Part shown: positions 1-7,700 of the stretch, piece after piece
Layout: each line of letters opens with the position of its first letter
Numbering within the stretch: the first letter of the stretch is position 1
NCBI GenBank assembly: GCA_028293305.1
Contig: JAQGPD010000234.1
Span: 1 to 11,360, forward strand
Source of the DNA: Verrucomicrobiales bacterium
GTDB taxonomy: Bacteria > Verrucomicrobiota > Verrucomicrobiia > Verrucomicrobiales > V1-33
Direction: 5' to 3'
DNA: 11,360 nucleotides
Notes under the pieces: generated by a model
Database searches by the model: none
What the model was told of the DNA's origin: nothing
The model's input: the letters and a program-made list of their open reading frames with translations, nothing else
Program-made: the position numbers and the translations under genes

Positions 1-18
1 ATCACTTTTAGGTTGCGT

Positions 19-51
19 ATTCAATCAAACGATTTAATCGTTTGATTGAAT
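19..51. promoter_or_regulatory. 33-nt palindrome, probable TetR operator
   Basis: The left arm ATTCAATCAAACGATT (19-34) and its exact reverse complement (36-51) surround a single central base at 35, giving a perfect 33-nt palindrome. It lies 14 nt before the ATG of the TetR gene. The word TGATTGAAT from the right arm (43-51) recurs at 56-64, directly against the start codon, giving a possible third half-site. A long AT-rich palindrome in front of a TetR gene is the usual form of an autoregulatory operator. That this protein binds it, and that it also controls the pump genes downstream, is inferred. The promoter itself could not be placed with confidence. Confidence 0.75.
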
Positions 52-64
52 CACCTGATTGAAT

Positions 65-691
65 ATGACAATGACCCGATCCGAAGACACGCGCCATCGT
101 TTGCTGGAAGCCGCCACCGAGGTGTTCGCGGACAAAGGCTTCACCCGGGCCTCGACCCGCGAGATCACGTCGAAGGCGGGGGTGAATATTGCCTCGCTGA
201 ACTATCACTTCGGGGACAAGGCGGGGCTGTATCGGGGCGTTTTCAGCCAACACTTCATGGAGGCGGATGCGGCCTTGGAATCCATCGACCTGCCCAATGC
301 GCCTTTTGAAGTAATCTACGGGGAGTTTAACCGGCAGTTTTTTGAGGCGTTTGCGGGCAGGTCGATCGCCCGGCTGATGAATCGTGAAATGATCGAACCC
401 ACAGGATTGCTGGGGGAGGAGTGGGGCGGGCAGATGCAAAGGCGGCACGATGCCTTGGTGGGATCGGTGTGCCGCGAGCTGGGTCTGGAGGCTCCGGACG
501 ACGAAGTGCAGCGCCTGACTTTTGTGCTGGTGGGAATGGTCGTCATTTTCGAGCGGCCTTTTCCACAACATCTGGCGCCCGGCCTTGCGGAGGATCCGGA
601 CTGGATCGGGACGATTCTGAGTCGGGTCCAGCTTTACGCGCGGGCGGTCATCCAAGCGGAAAAAGTCAGGCGGATGGGTGCTCCGGGGTGA
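65..691 (+). CDS. TetR/AcrR-family regulator, CecR-like C-terminal domain
   Basis: This is a DNA-binding repressor that probably senses a small toxic compound and controls the adjacent efflux pump. The N-terminal 50 residues are a typical TetR helix-turn-helix: RLLEAATEVFADKGF, then STREITSKAGV and the recognition-helix stretch NIASLNYHFGDKAGLY (about residues 29-52). The C-terminal half contains NREMIEPTGLL and a hydrophobic segment LTFVLVGMVVIF, which resembles the CecR/YbiH ligand domain (once called DUF1956) rather than the shorter AcrR or QacR types. At 208 residues the length is normal. The ATG at 65 is chosen; a TTG at 59 and an ATG at 71 are also in frame, and none has a clear Shine-Dalgarno sequence. 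The gene follows the palindrome at 19-51 and is 105 bp upstream of the membrane fusion gene on the same strand, so autoregulation plus pump control is likely. The ligand is unknown. Confidence 0.9.
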   Translation: MTMTRSEDTRHRLLEAATEVFADKGFTRASTREITSKAGVNIASLNYHFGDKAGLYRGVFSQHFMEADAALESIDLPNAPFEVIYGEFNRQFFEAFAGRSIARLMNREMIEPTGLLGEEWGGQMQRRHDALVGSVCRELGLEAPDDEVQRLTFVLVGMVVIFERPFPQHLAPGLAEDPDWIGTILSRVQLYARAVIQAEKVRRMGAPG

Positions 692-796
692 TCCAACCAA
701 CCTCCTGAAGATGTTAGCCAAACCCACGCCGGCTCCTGGCGACTGAGCGGCGGCAGGCTTTTCCCGACTAAAAAAACAATTCAATTCCCGAACCAC

Positions 797-1954
797 ATGA
801 AACTTAAATCCTTTGCCCGGCCGCTGCTTGCCGGGGTTGGGGCGGTGCTCACGCTCGTTTTCGTAGGCGGCTGCAGGCCACCGGGCGACGGCATGAAGTC
901 AGAAACCAAGGCCGCTTTGACGGTCGATTTGACCTCGCCTCTGGAAAGCGTCTGGCCGGAGGAGTTGGCAGTGAGCGGGAGCGTGGAGCCGTGGCAGGAG
1001 TCGGTGGTCAGCTCCGAAGTCGGCGGGCTGAAGCTGGAGGAAGTGCTGGTCAATGTGGGGGACAAAGTCACAAAGGGCCAATTGCTGGCCCGGTTCAACA
1101 CTGACACCACCAAGTCAAAACTCGCCGAGATGGAAGCCGCGGTGGATGCCCGGATGGCGGCCCTGATTTCCTCCATCGACCAACTGGAGCGCTCGCGGAA
1201 ACTGGTCCTTTCCGGCGCGGTCAGCGATGGCACGATCAATCAAAATGAGGCCGCCGCGCAAGGCGACGAGGCGCAACTCGCCCTGGCCCGGGCGCAATTG
1301 GCGGCCCAAAAACTAACGCTCGGCTACACCAATGTGACGGCTCCTGACGATGGCGTGATTTCCTCCCGCACGGCGACGGTGGGCGCGGTGCTGCCGGCGG
1401 GCTCGGAAATGTTCCGGCTGATCCGGGGAAACCGCTTGGAATGGCGGGCGGAAATTCCCGCGAAACAGCTTGGAAAGATCGTGCCCAAACTCCCCGCCAC
1501 CGTGCAGGCCGCGGACGGAGTGACGACCGTGAAGGGCACGGTGCGCCAGCTCAGTTCCACGGTGAATGCCCGGACGCTGAACGCGATTGGTTATATCGAC
1601 CTACCGGACCACGGCTCGATCCGGGCCGGGATGTTCCTGAGCGGGAAAATCCGGACGGGGGAATCCCCCGCGCTGCATGTTCCAGAATCCACCCTCGTCT
1701 ATCGTGACGGCTATACTTATGTGATTGCGGTGGGGCCGGATTCCATGGCTCGGCAGATCAAAGTGGCCACCGGCCGCCGACGGGATGCGCAGGTGGAAAT
1801 CCTCGGCGCGGTGTCGCGGACGGATCGGCTGGTTTTGTCAGGAGGCAGTTTTGTCAATGACGGGGATCTTCTCAAAGTCGCCGCCGGCAATGTGATCCTG
1901 GGCAATGCGGCCGCCGGCGGAGCAACCCGCCTAACTGAAGGAGGCGCCCAATGA
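797..1954 (+). CDS. RND efflux periplasmic adaptor (membrane fusion protein)
   Basis: This is the periplasmic adaptor of an RND pump, bridging the inner-membrane permease and an outer-membrane channel. It starts with a basic n-region and hydrophobic stretch ending in VFVGGC, a lipobox-like site with Cys26, so it is probably a lipoprotein. Gly at the -2 position makes the lipobox slightly atypical. The AcrA/HlyD order follows: first lipoyl half (residues about 57-105, with VGGLKLEEVLVNVGDKVTKG), an alpha-helical hairpin rich in Ala/Gln/Glu (106-170), second lipoyl half (TAPDDGVISSRTATVGAVLPAGS, about 181-203), a beta-barrel (about 213-285) and the membrane-proximal domain (about 295-365). The length of 385 residues is usual. 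The start ATG at 797 fits the signal peptide; no strong Shine-Dalgarno is seen. Its stop overlaps the permease start by 4 nt (ATGA), implying translational coupling. Confidence 0.94.
   Translation: MKLKSFARPLLAGVGAVLTLVFVGGCRPPGDGMKSETKAALTVDLTSPLESVWPEELAVSGSVEPWQESVVSSEVGGLKLEEVLVNVGDKVTKGQLLARFNTDTTKSKLAEMEAAVDARMAALISSIDQLERSRKLVLSGAVSDGTINQNEAAAQGDEAQLALARAQLAAQKLTLGYTNVTAPDDGVISSRTATVGAVLPAGSEMFRLIRGNRLEWRAEIPAKQLGKIVPKLPATVQAADGVTTVKGTVRQLSSTVNARTLNAIGYIDLPDHGSIRAGMFLSGKIRTGESPALHVPESTLVYRDGYTYVIAVGPDSMARQIKVATGRRRDAQVEILGAVSRTDRLVLSGGSFVNDGDLLKVAAGNVILGNAAAGGATRLTEGGAQ
1938..1944 (+). promoter_or_regulatory. Strong ribosome binding site for the RND permease
   Basis: AAGGAGG lies 6 nt before the ATG at 1951, inside the last codons of the adaptor gene. 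It is the only textbook Shine-Dalgarno sequence among the genes of this window. It fixes the permease start and suggests that permease translation is boosted independently of the ATGA overlap. Confidence 0.8.
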
Positions 1955-4900
1955 ACCTATCCACCTGGGCGATCCGCAAGCCCATTCCTTCCCTGCTGCT
2001 CTTCGCGCTCCTGACATTTGCGGGATTGCTGGGATTTAAAAAGCTGCCGGTGCAGAACATGCCGGACATGGATTTGCCGACGGTCACCGTGACCGCCAGC
2101 CTGCCAGGCGCGACGCCGTCCACGCTCGAAACGGAGGTCACCCGCAAGATCGAGGACAAAATCGCCACCGTCGGATCCGTCGAGCACATCACCTCCGTGA
2201 TCAATGACGGCTCCTCGGTCACCACCGTCGAGTTTGCCCTCGAAAAAAATGTGCAGGAAGCGGTCAACGACGTCCGGAACGCCGTGGATTCCGTCCGCAG
2301 CGAGCTGCCCACCGAATTGCAGGAGCCCGTGATCTCGCGCATGACCATCACCGGCGGCGCGATCCTAACCTACGCCGTGGAGGCGCCCGCCATGGACGAG
2401 GCCGAGCTGTCCTGGTTCGTGGACAATGACGTTAGCAAAAGTCTGCTATCGCTGGAGGGCGTGGGGAATGTGACGCGGCTGGGCGGCATCAAGCGGGAGA
2501 TCCAGGTGGAGTTGGACCCGGCGCGGCTGCTGGCGCTCAATGTCACAGCCGGGGAAATTTCCTCACAATTGCGGGCCGTGCAGCAGGAGTCCCCGGGCGG
2601 CCGCGTCAATCTTGGCGGCATGGAGCAATCCGTGCGCACCATCGGCACCCTGAAAAGCGCCGCGGAAATCGCCGCCTTGGACATTCCTCTCAATGACGGA
2701 CGTCATGTCAGGCTGGAAAATGTCGCGACGGTCAGTGACACGGCGGGCGAGCGGCGGCAGATTGCCCTGCTGGATGGAAAACCGGTGATCACCTTCCAGA
2801 TCAAACGGGCCACGGGCGCCAGCGAAACCGCGGTGGCCGAGCGCGTGCGCGCCCAGGTGGAAAAATTCAAAACCACCTTTCCCAACGTTACGCTGCGGGA
2901 GATTAACAACTCCATCAAACCCGTCCTATCCAATTACAATGCCGCCATGCATTCGCTCTACGAAGGTGCCATCCTGGCGGTTATCGTGGTCTGGCTCTTC
3001 CTGCGCGACTGGCGCGCGACCTTCATTTCGGCGGTGGCGCTGCCTTTGTCCATCATCCCCACTTTCGCGGTCATGGGCCTGCTGGACTTTCAGCTCAACA
3101 CCGTCACGCTGCTGGCGCTGACCCTGGTGGTCGGGGTGCTGGTGGACGATGCCATCGTGGAGGTCGAAAATATTGTCAGGCATTTGCGCGGTGGTAAGAG
3201 CCCGCTGGATGCCGCCCTGGAAGCCGCTAACGAGATCGGCCTCGCCGTCGTCGCCACCTCCCTGACCCTGGTCGCCGTGTTCCTGCCCACGGCTTTCATG
3301 GGCGGGATACCTGGCAAGTTTTTCCGGCAATTCGGATGGAACGCCGCCATCGCGGTTCTCTTTTCCCTGCTGGTCGCGCGGCTCCTGACACCGATGATGT
3401 CCGCCTACATGATGAAGCCCCAGGCCGCGGCCAGGGAGGACGGCCGGATCATGCGGGCCTATCTGCGCACGGTCCGCTGGTGCCTGGCGCATCCTGGCAA
3501 AATTGTCGCCGCCACCGCGCTGTTCTTTTTCGGCTCGATCTCGCTCCTGGGTTTGCTATCAACCACCTTTCTGGGGGCGGAGGACCAGGACCAGATTTCC
3601 ATTACTGTGGAGGCGCCTCCCGGCAGCGACATCGAAAACACCAGGAACCTGGCCGAACAGGCCCGCGCCATCGTCGCCCGGCATGCGGAGGTTTTGAATA
3701 CTTACACCACCATCGGTTCCGGGAGTTCCGGAGGCATGGGCGGCGGCGGAAGTGCCGGCGAAGTCCGCAAAGCCACCCTAACTGCTGCGCTCGCCCCGGC
3801 GGAGGACCGCGACCGTTCCCAGCAGGAAATCGAAGCCGTGCTCCGCGGGGAATTCACGGAAATCCCGGGTGCCCGTTTTTCGATAGGAGGCGCGGGCTCC
3901 GGCCAGAAGGTCTCCGTGGTCCTTGCGGGCGATGACCAGGATTCGTTGATAGACACCGCCCAGCGCGCAATGAAGGAAATGAGGACCCTAACCGGCCTGG
4001 GAAATATCACCTCCTCCGCCAGCCTTCTGCGTCCAGAAGTCATCATCCGCCCGGACTTCGACCGTGCCGCCGCCCTGGGTGTTAGCGCGCCCGCCCTGGG
4101 GGAAGCCGTGCGCATCGCCACCACCGGGGACTACGACCAAAACCTCCCGCGCCTGAATCTACCGACCCGGCAGATTTATATCAGAACGCAATTCGCCCCC
4201 ACCCAGCGCCAGGACCTGGACACGCTCCAAAACCTGCGGGTTTCCGGAAAAAACGGATCGGTGCCGCTGGGAAGTGTGGCCTCCATCGCTATCGAGGGCG
4301 GACCCGCGCAGATCGACCGCTACGACCGCAGCCGGATTATCAAAATCGACATCGAGCTGCAGGGACGGCCCATCGGCGATGTTTTGAAAGAGGTCAAAGC
4401 CCTGCCTACGCTTAACCAACTTCTCGCCGGCGTCCGGCTCATCGAGTCCGGCGACTCCGAGCGCCTGACGGAATTGTTCGGCAGCTTCGGGCTCGCCATG
4501 GCCGCCGGCGTGCTCTGCGTCTTCGCCGTTCTGGTGTTATTGTTCCATGATTTCATGCAACCGCTAACCATCCTCGCCGCCCTTCCGCTTTCGCTGGGCG
4601 GGGCCTTTGGCGCGCTGGCCCTTTTCGGTTATAGTCTGTCGATGGCATCGCTGATCGGCTTGGTCATGCTCATGGGCATCGTCACGAAAAACTCCATCCT
4701 CCTGGTGGAATATGCCATCATGTCCCGCCGCGAGCACGGCTCCAGCCGGACGGAAGCCATCATCGACGCCTGCCATAAACGGGCCCAGCCTATCATCATG
4801 ACCACCCTCGCCATGGTTGCCGGCATGTTGCCCATGGCCACCGGACTGGAAGGTTCCTCCGCCTTCCGCGCCCCCATGGCCGTCGCCGTCATCGGCGGCC

Positions 4901-5001
4901 TCCTCACCTCCACGGTGCTCAGCCTCCTCGTCGTCCCCGTGCTTTTCGAACTCGTGGACGAAGCCAAAATCCGCCTGAGAAAAATCCTCAAACGGGCGTA
5001 A
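1951..5001 (+). CDS. RND-family efflux permease (AcrB/HAE1 type)
   Basis: This is the inner-membrane, proton-driven transporter of a tripartite drug or toxic-compound pump. At 1016 residues it is full length for the family. TM1 is near residues 10-28, followed by a porter domain, the TM2-TM6 block (about 335-485), a second porter/docking region (about 545-835) and the TM8-TM12 block (about 845-1000). The proton-relay residues are all present: Asp399-Asp400 in VGVLVDDAIVEVEN, Lys913 in GIVTKNSILLVEY, and Arg944 and Thr951 in KRAQPIIMTT. The last three sit at a constant offset of 27 from AcrB Lys940, Arg971 and Thr978. A glycine/serine-rich loop (589-604) interrupts the second porter region. 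The gene overlaps the adaptor stop by 4 nt. No outer-membrane factor follows; the next genes are on the opposite strand. The substrate cannot be deduced. Confidence 0.96.
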   Translation: MNLSTWAIRKPIPSLLLFALLTFAGLLGFKKLPVQNMPDMDLPTVTVTASLPGATPSTLETEVTRKIEDKIATVGSVEHITSVINDGSSVTTVEFALEKNVQEAVNDVRNAVDSVRSELPTELQEPVISRMTITGGAILTYAVEAPAMDEAELSWFVDNDVSKSLLSLEGVGNVTRLGGIKREIQVELDPARLLALNVTAGEISSQLRAVQQESPGGRVNLGGMEQSVRTIGTLKSAAEIAALDIPLNDGRHVRLENVATVSDTAGERRQIALLDGKPVITFQIKRATGASETAVAERVRAQVEKFKTTFPNVTLREINNSIKPVLSNYNAAMHSLYEGAILAVIVVWLFLRDWRATFISAVALPLSIIPTFAVMGLLDFQLNTVTLLALTLVVGVLVDDAIVEVENIVRHLRGGKSPLDAALEAANEIGLAVVATSLTLVAVFLPTAFMGGIPGKFFRQFGWNAAIAVLFSLLVARLLTPMMSAYMMKPQAAAREDGRIMRAYLRTVRWCLAHPGKIVAATALFFFGSISLLGLLSTTFLGAEDQDQISITVEAPPGSDIENTRNLAEQARAIVARHAEVLNTYTTIGSGSSGGMGGGGSAGEVRKATLTAALAPAEDRDRSQQEIEAVLRGEFTEIPGARFSIGGAGSGQKVSVVLAGDDQDSLIDTAQRAMKEMRTLTGLGNITSSASLLRPEVIIRPDFDRAAALGVSAPALGEAVRIATTGDYDQNLPRLNLPTRQIYIRTQFAPTQRQDLDTLQNLRVSGKNGSVPLGSVASIAIEGGPAQIDRYDRSRIIKIDIELQGRPIGDVLKEVKALPTLNQLLAGVRLIESGDSERLTELFGSFGLAMAAGVLCVFAVLVLLFHDFMQPLTILAALPLSLGGAFGALALFGYSLSMASLIGLVMLMGIVTKNSILLVEYAIMSRREHGSSRTEAIIDACHKRAQPIIMTTLAMVAGMLPMATGLEGSSAFRAPMAVAVIGGLLTSTVLSLLVVPVLFELVDEAKIRLRKILKRA

Positions 5002-5060
5002 CAGGAGCAGTATCCGCGTCCATCCAAATAGCGGTGCGGGCGCGTTTTCGGCTAGTATTT

Positions 5061-5429
5061 CTATCCTGTTTTCACATCTGAAATGGGTGGAAACTCCGAA
5101 GGCAGTTCCAGATTCGCCAGAGCATAAATCTCCATGCCGGAAAGGAGGCCTTCGCATTCGTGGATGAAAATCCCAAATTCATTTTCACCTACGACGGCTT
5201 CCGAAATTGGCCGTAAGCCACCGGTGCCTAATTTTTTTCCATCCACTGTGAAATCGATGGTCGCGCATCCGCATACACATCCTGACGAAACCACCGCCCT
5301 CCCAAGCTGGGCCCGGAATTTTTCTTTTTCCGGTTCAGAAATCAGCGTTGAGTTCCGGAGCAGCCAGTCCGCCAACTCGAACTCCCGCCGTGATAAAGAT
5401 CTCGACTCTATGCTGATAGGCGGTGGCAT
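5061..5429 (-). CDS. Hypothetical protein with C-x-C-x-C motif
   Basis: A 122-residue soluble protein that I cannot assign to a named family. Its most distinctive part is SGCVCGCATIDF (residues 49-60), with Cys51, Cys53 and Cys55 at alternating positions, followed by a beta-rich stretch and ENEFGIFIHECEGLLSGMEIY (83-102), which adds Cys92. Closely spaced cysteines could bind metal or be redox active, but nothing here proves it. There is no signal peptide or membrane segment. The ATG at 5429 lacks a clear Shine-Dalgarno. The start lies 12 bp after the stop of the membrane protein gene at 5442-5891 on the same strand, so the two are probably co-transcribed. It converges on the RND gene, ending 59 bp from it, with no obvious bidirectional terminator between. 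The competing ORF on the opposite strand (5134-5478) has unnatural composition. Confidence 0.7.
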   Translation of the reverse strand: MPPPISIESRSLSRREFELADWLLRNSTLISEPEKEKFRAQLGRAVVSSGCVCGCATIDFTVDGKKLGTGGLRPISEAVVGENEFGIFIHECEGLLSGMEIYALANLELPSEFPPISDVKTG

Positions 5430-5441
5430 GGCGATGGAAAC

Positions 5442-5891
5442 TCAGGGTTTCGTTGGGGATTTTGAGAGGTGGCGATAAGCCAGGCGATTGGCGCGTTTGA
5501 AGAATTGGCCGGCAATCCAAAACGGCAGAACAAGGAGCGCGATGCTAAGCGGGAGGGCCAGAAAAGCAATCCCCGCACTATCGGTTGTGGAGTTCACGAA
5601 TCGCTCCTGAATCCCCGACCAACGCAAAAGGTTGCTGGCCAGCCCATAGACGGCGATCGCCCCCACGCCGATCCATAACAATGCCAGGGTCAGATAGTCC
5701 CGCCGGTAGGTCAGATAAGCAGACCACAACGGAACGACAGCCACGATGAAGCCGCAGAATGCCATGAAGCCCAGCACCAAAAATGACTGCGGAGGTCGTT
5801 CTACCATCTGGCTCATCCCGAATGCCCCGTAACCTCCAACGCCGGCGAAGCCCAGGATAGCGACCGCTCTGACAAGGGCTGGGATGGTCAT
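5442..5891 (-). CDS. Small four-helix membrane protein, unknown function
   Basis: A 149-residue protein with four strong hydrophobic segments: about 8-26, 36-60, 66-88 and 106-128. Short charged loops separate them (ERPPQ, YRRDY), and a basic C-terminal tail (KRANRLAYRHLSKSPTKP) probably faces the cytoplasm by the positive-inside rule. No enzymatic or transport motif is visible and I do not recognise the family. The ATG at 5891 has no convincing Shine-Dalgarno; a second ATG just upstream is in another frame and runs into a stop at once. It precedes the Cys-motif gene by 12 bp on the same strand. The clean alternation of membrane segments and loops is the main reason for calling it a real gene. 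Confidence 0.7.
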   Translation of the reverse strand: MTIPALVRAVAILGFAGVGGYGAFGMSQMVERPPQSFLVLGFMAFCGFIVAVVPLWSAYLTYRRDYLTLALLWIGVGAIAVYGLASNLLRWSGIQERFVNSTTDSAGIAFLALPLSIALLVLPFWIAGQFFKRANRLAYRHLSKSPTKP

Positions 5892-6059
5892 GACAACATG
5901 AAGGACGTGTTGGATTGGGCGGACGTTTCAAGCCGAGGCGCGGAGCGCAGCGGGGGCGAGAGTTCCAACATGTTGAATGTTCGGACTATCAAAAATCATC
6001 GAAAAACAATAGGCTGGGGTTTTTGCCCTGCCGCGCACTGATCGGCTTGGTTTGGCATT
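5892..6059. other. Intergenic spacer without recognised features
   Basis: Spacer between two minus-strand membrane protein genes. It holds a GC-rich purine-heavy block (about 5934-5960) and an AT-rich stretch (about 5985-6010). I see no tRNA, convincing hairpin-plus-T-run or clear promoter hexamers. Short ORFs crossing it look like shadows. Confidence 0.5.
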
Positions 6060-6470
6060 TCATTTGTTGAGCGTATCGGATGGCAAGTTCTGGATCATCC
6101 GATGGCGCAGATACTGTGAGGCGCCGAAAGTCAAAGCGAACAGGATCGACACCGCCAGCAACGGCCAGGGGAATATTTGATGACCCGCATCCCGGAGAAG
6201 CGAGCACCCGACATAGCCAAGGGACATCATAAGAAATGGCAGCCAGGACAATACGACCGAGGCAAGCGACCAGTGAAATCTTCGAATCTGCAAAGAGGCT
6301 GGATCTGTCAGGATATTGTGAGGCAGACGGCTGCTGTCCCGCTTTTGGTGGTTTTTGTGGAGAAACGCTCCCCGGATTGCGTGCGGAATCAAGGCTGCGG
6401 GCAGAGAAAAGCCAACCAGATACAACGAGTCGCTTAAAGTTGTGGTGGTGTGGAGAATGGCGGTGATCAT
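6060..6470 (-). CDS. Small putative membrane protein, unknown function
   Basis: A 136-residue protein with three likely membrane segments: about 13-35, 68-92 (SLASVVLSWLPFLMMSLGYVGCSLL) and 101-119 (PWPLLAVSILFALTFGAS). A hydrophilic, His/Lys/Arg-rich loop at 38-67 separates the first two, and a basic tail follows the last. No family is recognised. Its codon use is less GC-rich than that of the pump and peptidase genes, as in the two small genes downstream on the same strand, so this trio may have a different history. The ATG at 6470 has no clear ribosome binding site. A short ORF on the opposite strand (6177-6437) lacks any protein-like features. Confidence is moderate because nothing conserved can be pointed to beyond the hydrophobic pattern. 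Confidence 0.55.
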   Translation of the reverse strand: MITAILHTTTTLSDSLYLVGFSLPAALIPHAIRGAFLHKNHQKRDSSRLPHNILTDPASLQIRRFHWSLASVVLSWLPFLMMSLGYVGCSLLRDAGHQIFPWPLLAVSILFALTFGASQYLRHRMIQNLPSDTLNK

Positions 6471-6563
6471 AAGTTTTCGGCCAAGAACTTTAGACGCCTA
6501 ACAGAGTGAAATGTGGCCCGGATTGGGTTTCTCCAAGTTTCAGAAATAACTTGTCCTTTTCCT

Positions 6564-7634
6564 TCAGTGGAAGCGGGTGAGGGTCTGGACGGTGGTGGTG
6601 TCGAGGCGGCGGATGAGGGCGGTGGTTAGGCGGATGGTGCTGAGGAGGTCTTCCAGGTGAAGGAGGCTGTTGTGGCTGTGGATGTAGCGGGCGGGGGTGC
6701 CGAGGACGATGCTGGGGACTCCGTTTTCGTTGAACTGGAAGGACTTGGCGTCGGTGCCGCCGCTGCGGCGGACGGCGACCTGGTGGGGGATGTTTTCGGC
6801 TCGCGCGGTTTCGATGGCGAGGTCGACGAGCCGGCGGTTCATGAGGGCGGTGGGGTCGAGGACGCGGATTTGCACGCCGGAGCCGAGAGCGCCCTGGGAG
6901 TCGTCAGGGGACATGCCGGGGGTGTCGTCGGCGGGGGTGCCTTCCATGACGAGGGCGACGTCCGGCCGGGTGAGGTGGGCGAGGGTGACGGCTCCGCGGC
7001 AGCCGACTTCCTCCTGGACGGAACCGGCGGCGATGAGTTGGCAGGGGAGGATTTCGTTTTTCAATTCCTGCATGGCGCGGATGGCGGCGGCGACTCCGAG
7101 TCGATTGTCGAACGCTTTGGCCAGGAAGCGCTGGCCGCCGGCGAGCGGGGTGAAGGCGCTGTCGGGGGCGATGGGGTCGCCCAGGGCGAGGCCCCAGGAT
7201 TCGGCTTCCTGGCGCGAGGTGGCGCCGACGTCGATGTAGAGGGATTCCAGCGGGAGCACCTTGTCCTTGGCGGCTTCGCCGAGAAAATGCGGCGGGGTGG
7301 AGCCGACGACTCCCAGGATTTCCGTGCCGGAGCGGGTGAGGATGCGGACGCGTTGAGCCACAAGAGTATGCGTCCACCAGCCGCCGAGGGCGACGATTTT
7401 CAAAAAGCCTTTGGGCGTGATGTTTTGGACGGCAAAACCGACTTCATCAAAGTGTCCGGCCACCAAAACGCGGGGTCCGCCCGCAGCGGGAGCGGGCGCG
7501 ACCACGGCGGCGCTGCCGAGCCGGTCGGTGAGGATTTCGCCATGGCCGGCAAGTTCCGAGAGGAAAATACGGCGGACCGCGTCCTCGGAGCCAGGAACGC
7601 CATGGGCTTCAGTGAGGGATTTCAGGAGGAGCAT
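6564..7634 (-). CDS. M42-family metalloaminopeptidase
   Basis: This is a cytosolic di-metal aminopeptidase of the M42 (glutamyl aminopeptidase/TET/FrvX-like) family, which trims peptides from the N-terminus, often as a dodecameric shell. The expected residues are visible in order: His61 and Asp63 in AGHFDEVGF (first metal ligand and its neighbour), bridging Asp176 in LAKAFDNRLG, the catalytic pair Glu208-Glu209 in SVQEEVGCRGA, Glu231 in VMEGTPADDTPG, and His319 in YIHSHNS. The usual third-position ligand in characterised TET peptidases is Asp; here it is Glu231. The 356-residue length is normal and there is no signal peptide. The ATG at 7634 gives MLLLKSLTEAHGVPGSE, a typical family N-terminus, so the start is secure even without a Shine-Dalgarno. 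The gene stands alone, with an octamer tandem repeat just upstream. Cellulase annotations sometimes given to this family are not supported. Confidence 0.93.
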   Translation of the reverse strand: MLLLKSLTEAHGVPGSEDAVRRIFLSELAGHGEILTDRLGSAAVVAPAPAAGGPRVLVAGHFDEVGFAVQNITPKGFLKIVALGGWWTHTLVAQRVRILTRSGTEILGVVGSTPPHFLGEAAKDKVLPLESLYIDVGATSRQEAESWGLALGDPIAPDSAFTPLAGGQRFLAKAFDNRLGVAAAIRAMQELKNEILPCQLIAAGSVQEEVGCRGAVTLAHLTRPDVALVMEGTPADDTPGMSPDDSQGALGSGVQIRVLDPTALMNRRLVDLAIETARAENIPHQVAVRRSGGTDAKSFQFNENGVPSIVLGTPARYIHSHNSLLHLEDLLSTIRLTTALIRRLDTTTVQTLTRFH

Positions 7635-7658
7635 GGGGGAAAATTTGGGGAAAATTAA

Positions 7659-7700
7659 GAAATTAGGAAATTAAGAAATCTGGAAATCTGGAAATGGAAA
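7659..7700. repeat. Imperfect 8-bp-period tandem repeat
   Basis: Successive units read GAAATTAG, GAAATTAA, GAAATCTG, GAAATCTG, GAAATG, GAAA. Four full octamers keep the GAAAT core in exact 8-bp register, then the repeat decays. Related purine-rich sequence (GGGGGAAAATTTGGGGAAAATT) continues on the left into the start region of the M42 gene. The tract ends 25 bp from that start codon and differs sharply in composition from the surrounding GC-rich coding DNA. Confidence 0.8.

Noticed and set aside
779..787. ATTCAATTC before the adaptor gene as a second TetR operator
   Set aside because: Only seven bases match the operator arm and there is no inverted partner nearby.
8..796. Long minus-strand open frame of 262 codons opposite the TetR gene
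   Set aside because: It is entirely antisense to a convincing TetR gene, has no domain-like pattern and is explained by GC-rich codon structure.
2926..3492. Minus-strand open frame inside the RND gene
   Set aside because: His/Gln/Gly-rich low-quality translation opposite the TM2-TM6 block of the permease; a shadow frame.
5002..5060. Possible bidirectional terminator between the RND gene and the convergent Cys-motif gene
   Set aside because: The region is GC-rich but I could not find a stable hairpin followed by a T-run on either strand.
6657..7658. Plus-strand open frame of 333 codons opposite the M42 peptidase
   Set aside because: The translation is almost wholly Gly, Ala, Asp, Glu and Val, the usual shadow of a high-GC gene, while the minus strand encodes a full M42 enzyme with all its motifs.
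7659..7700. Octamer array considered as a CRISPR
   Set aside because: Units are 8 bp with no spacers and no cas genes nearby.
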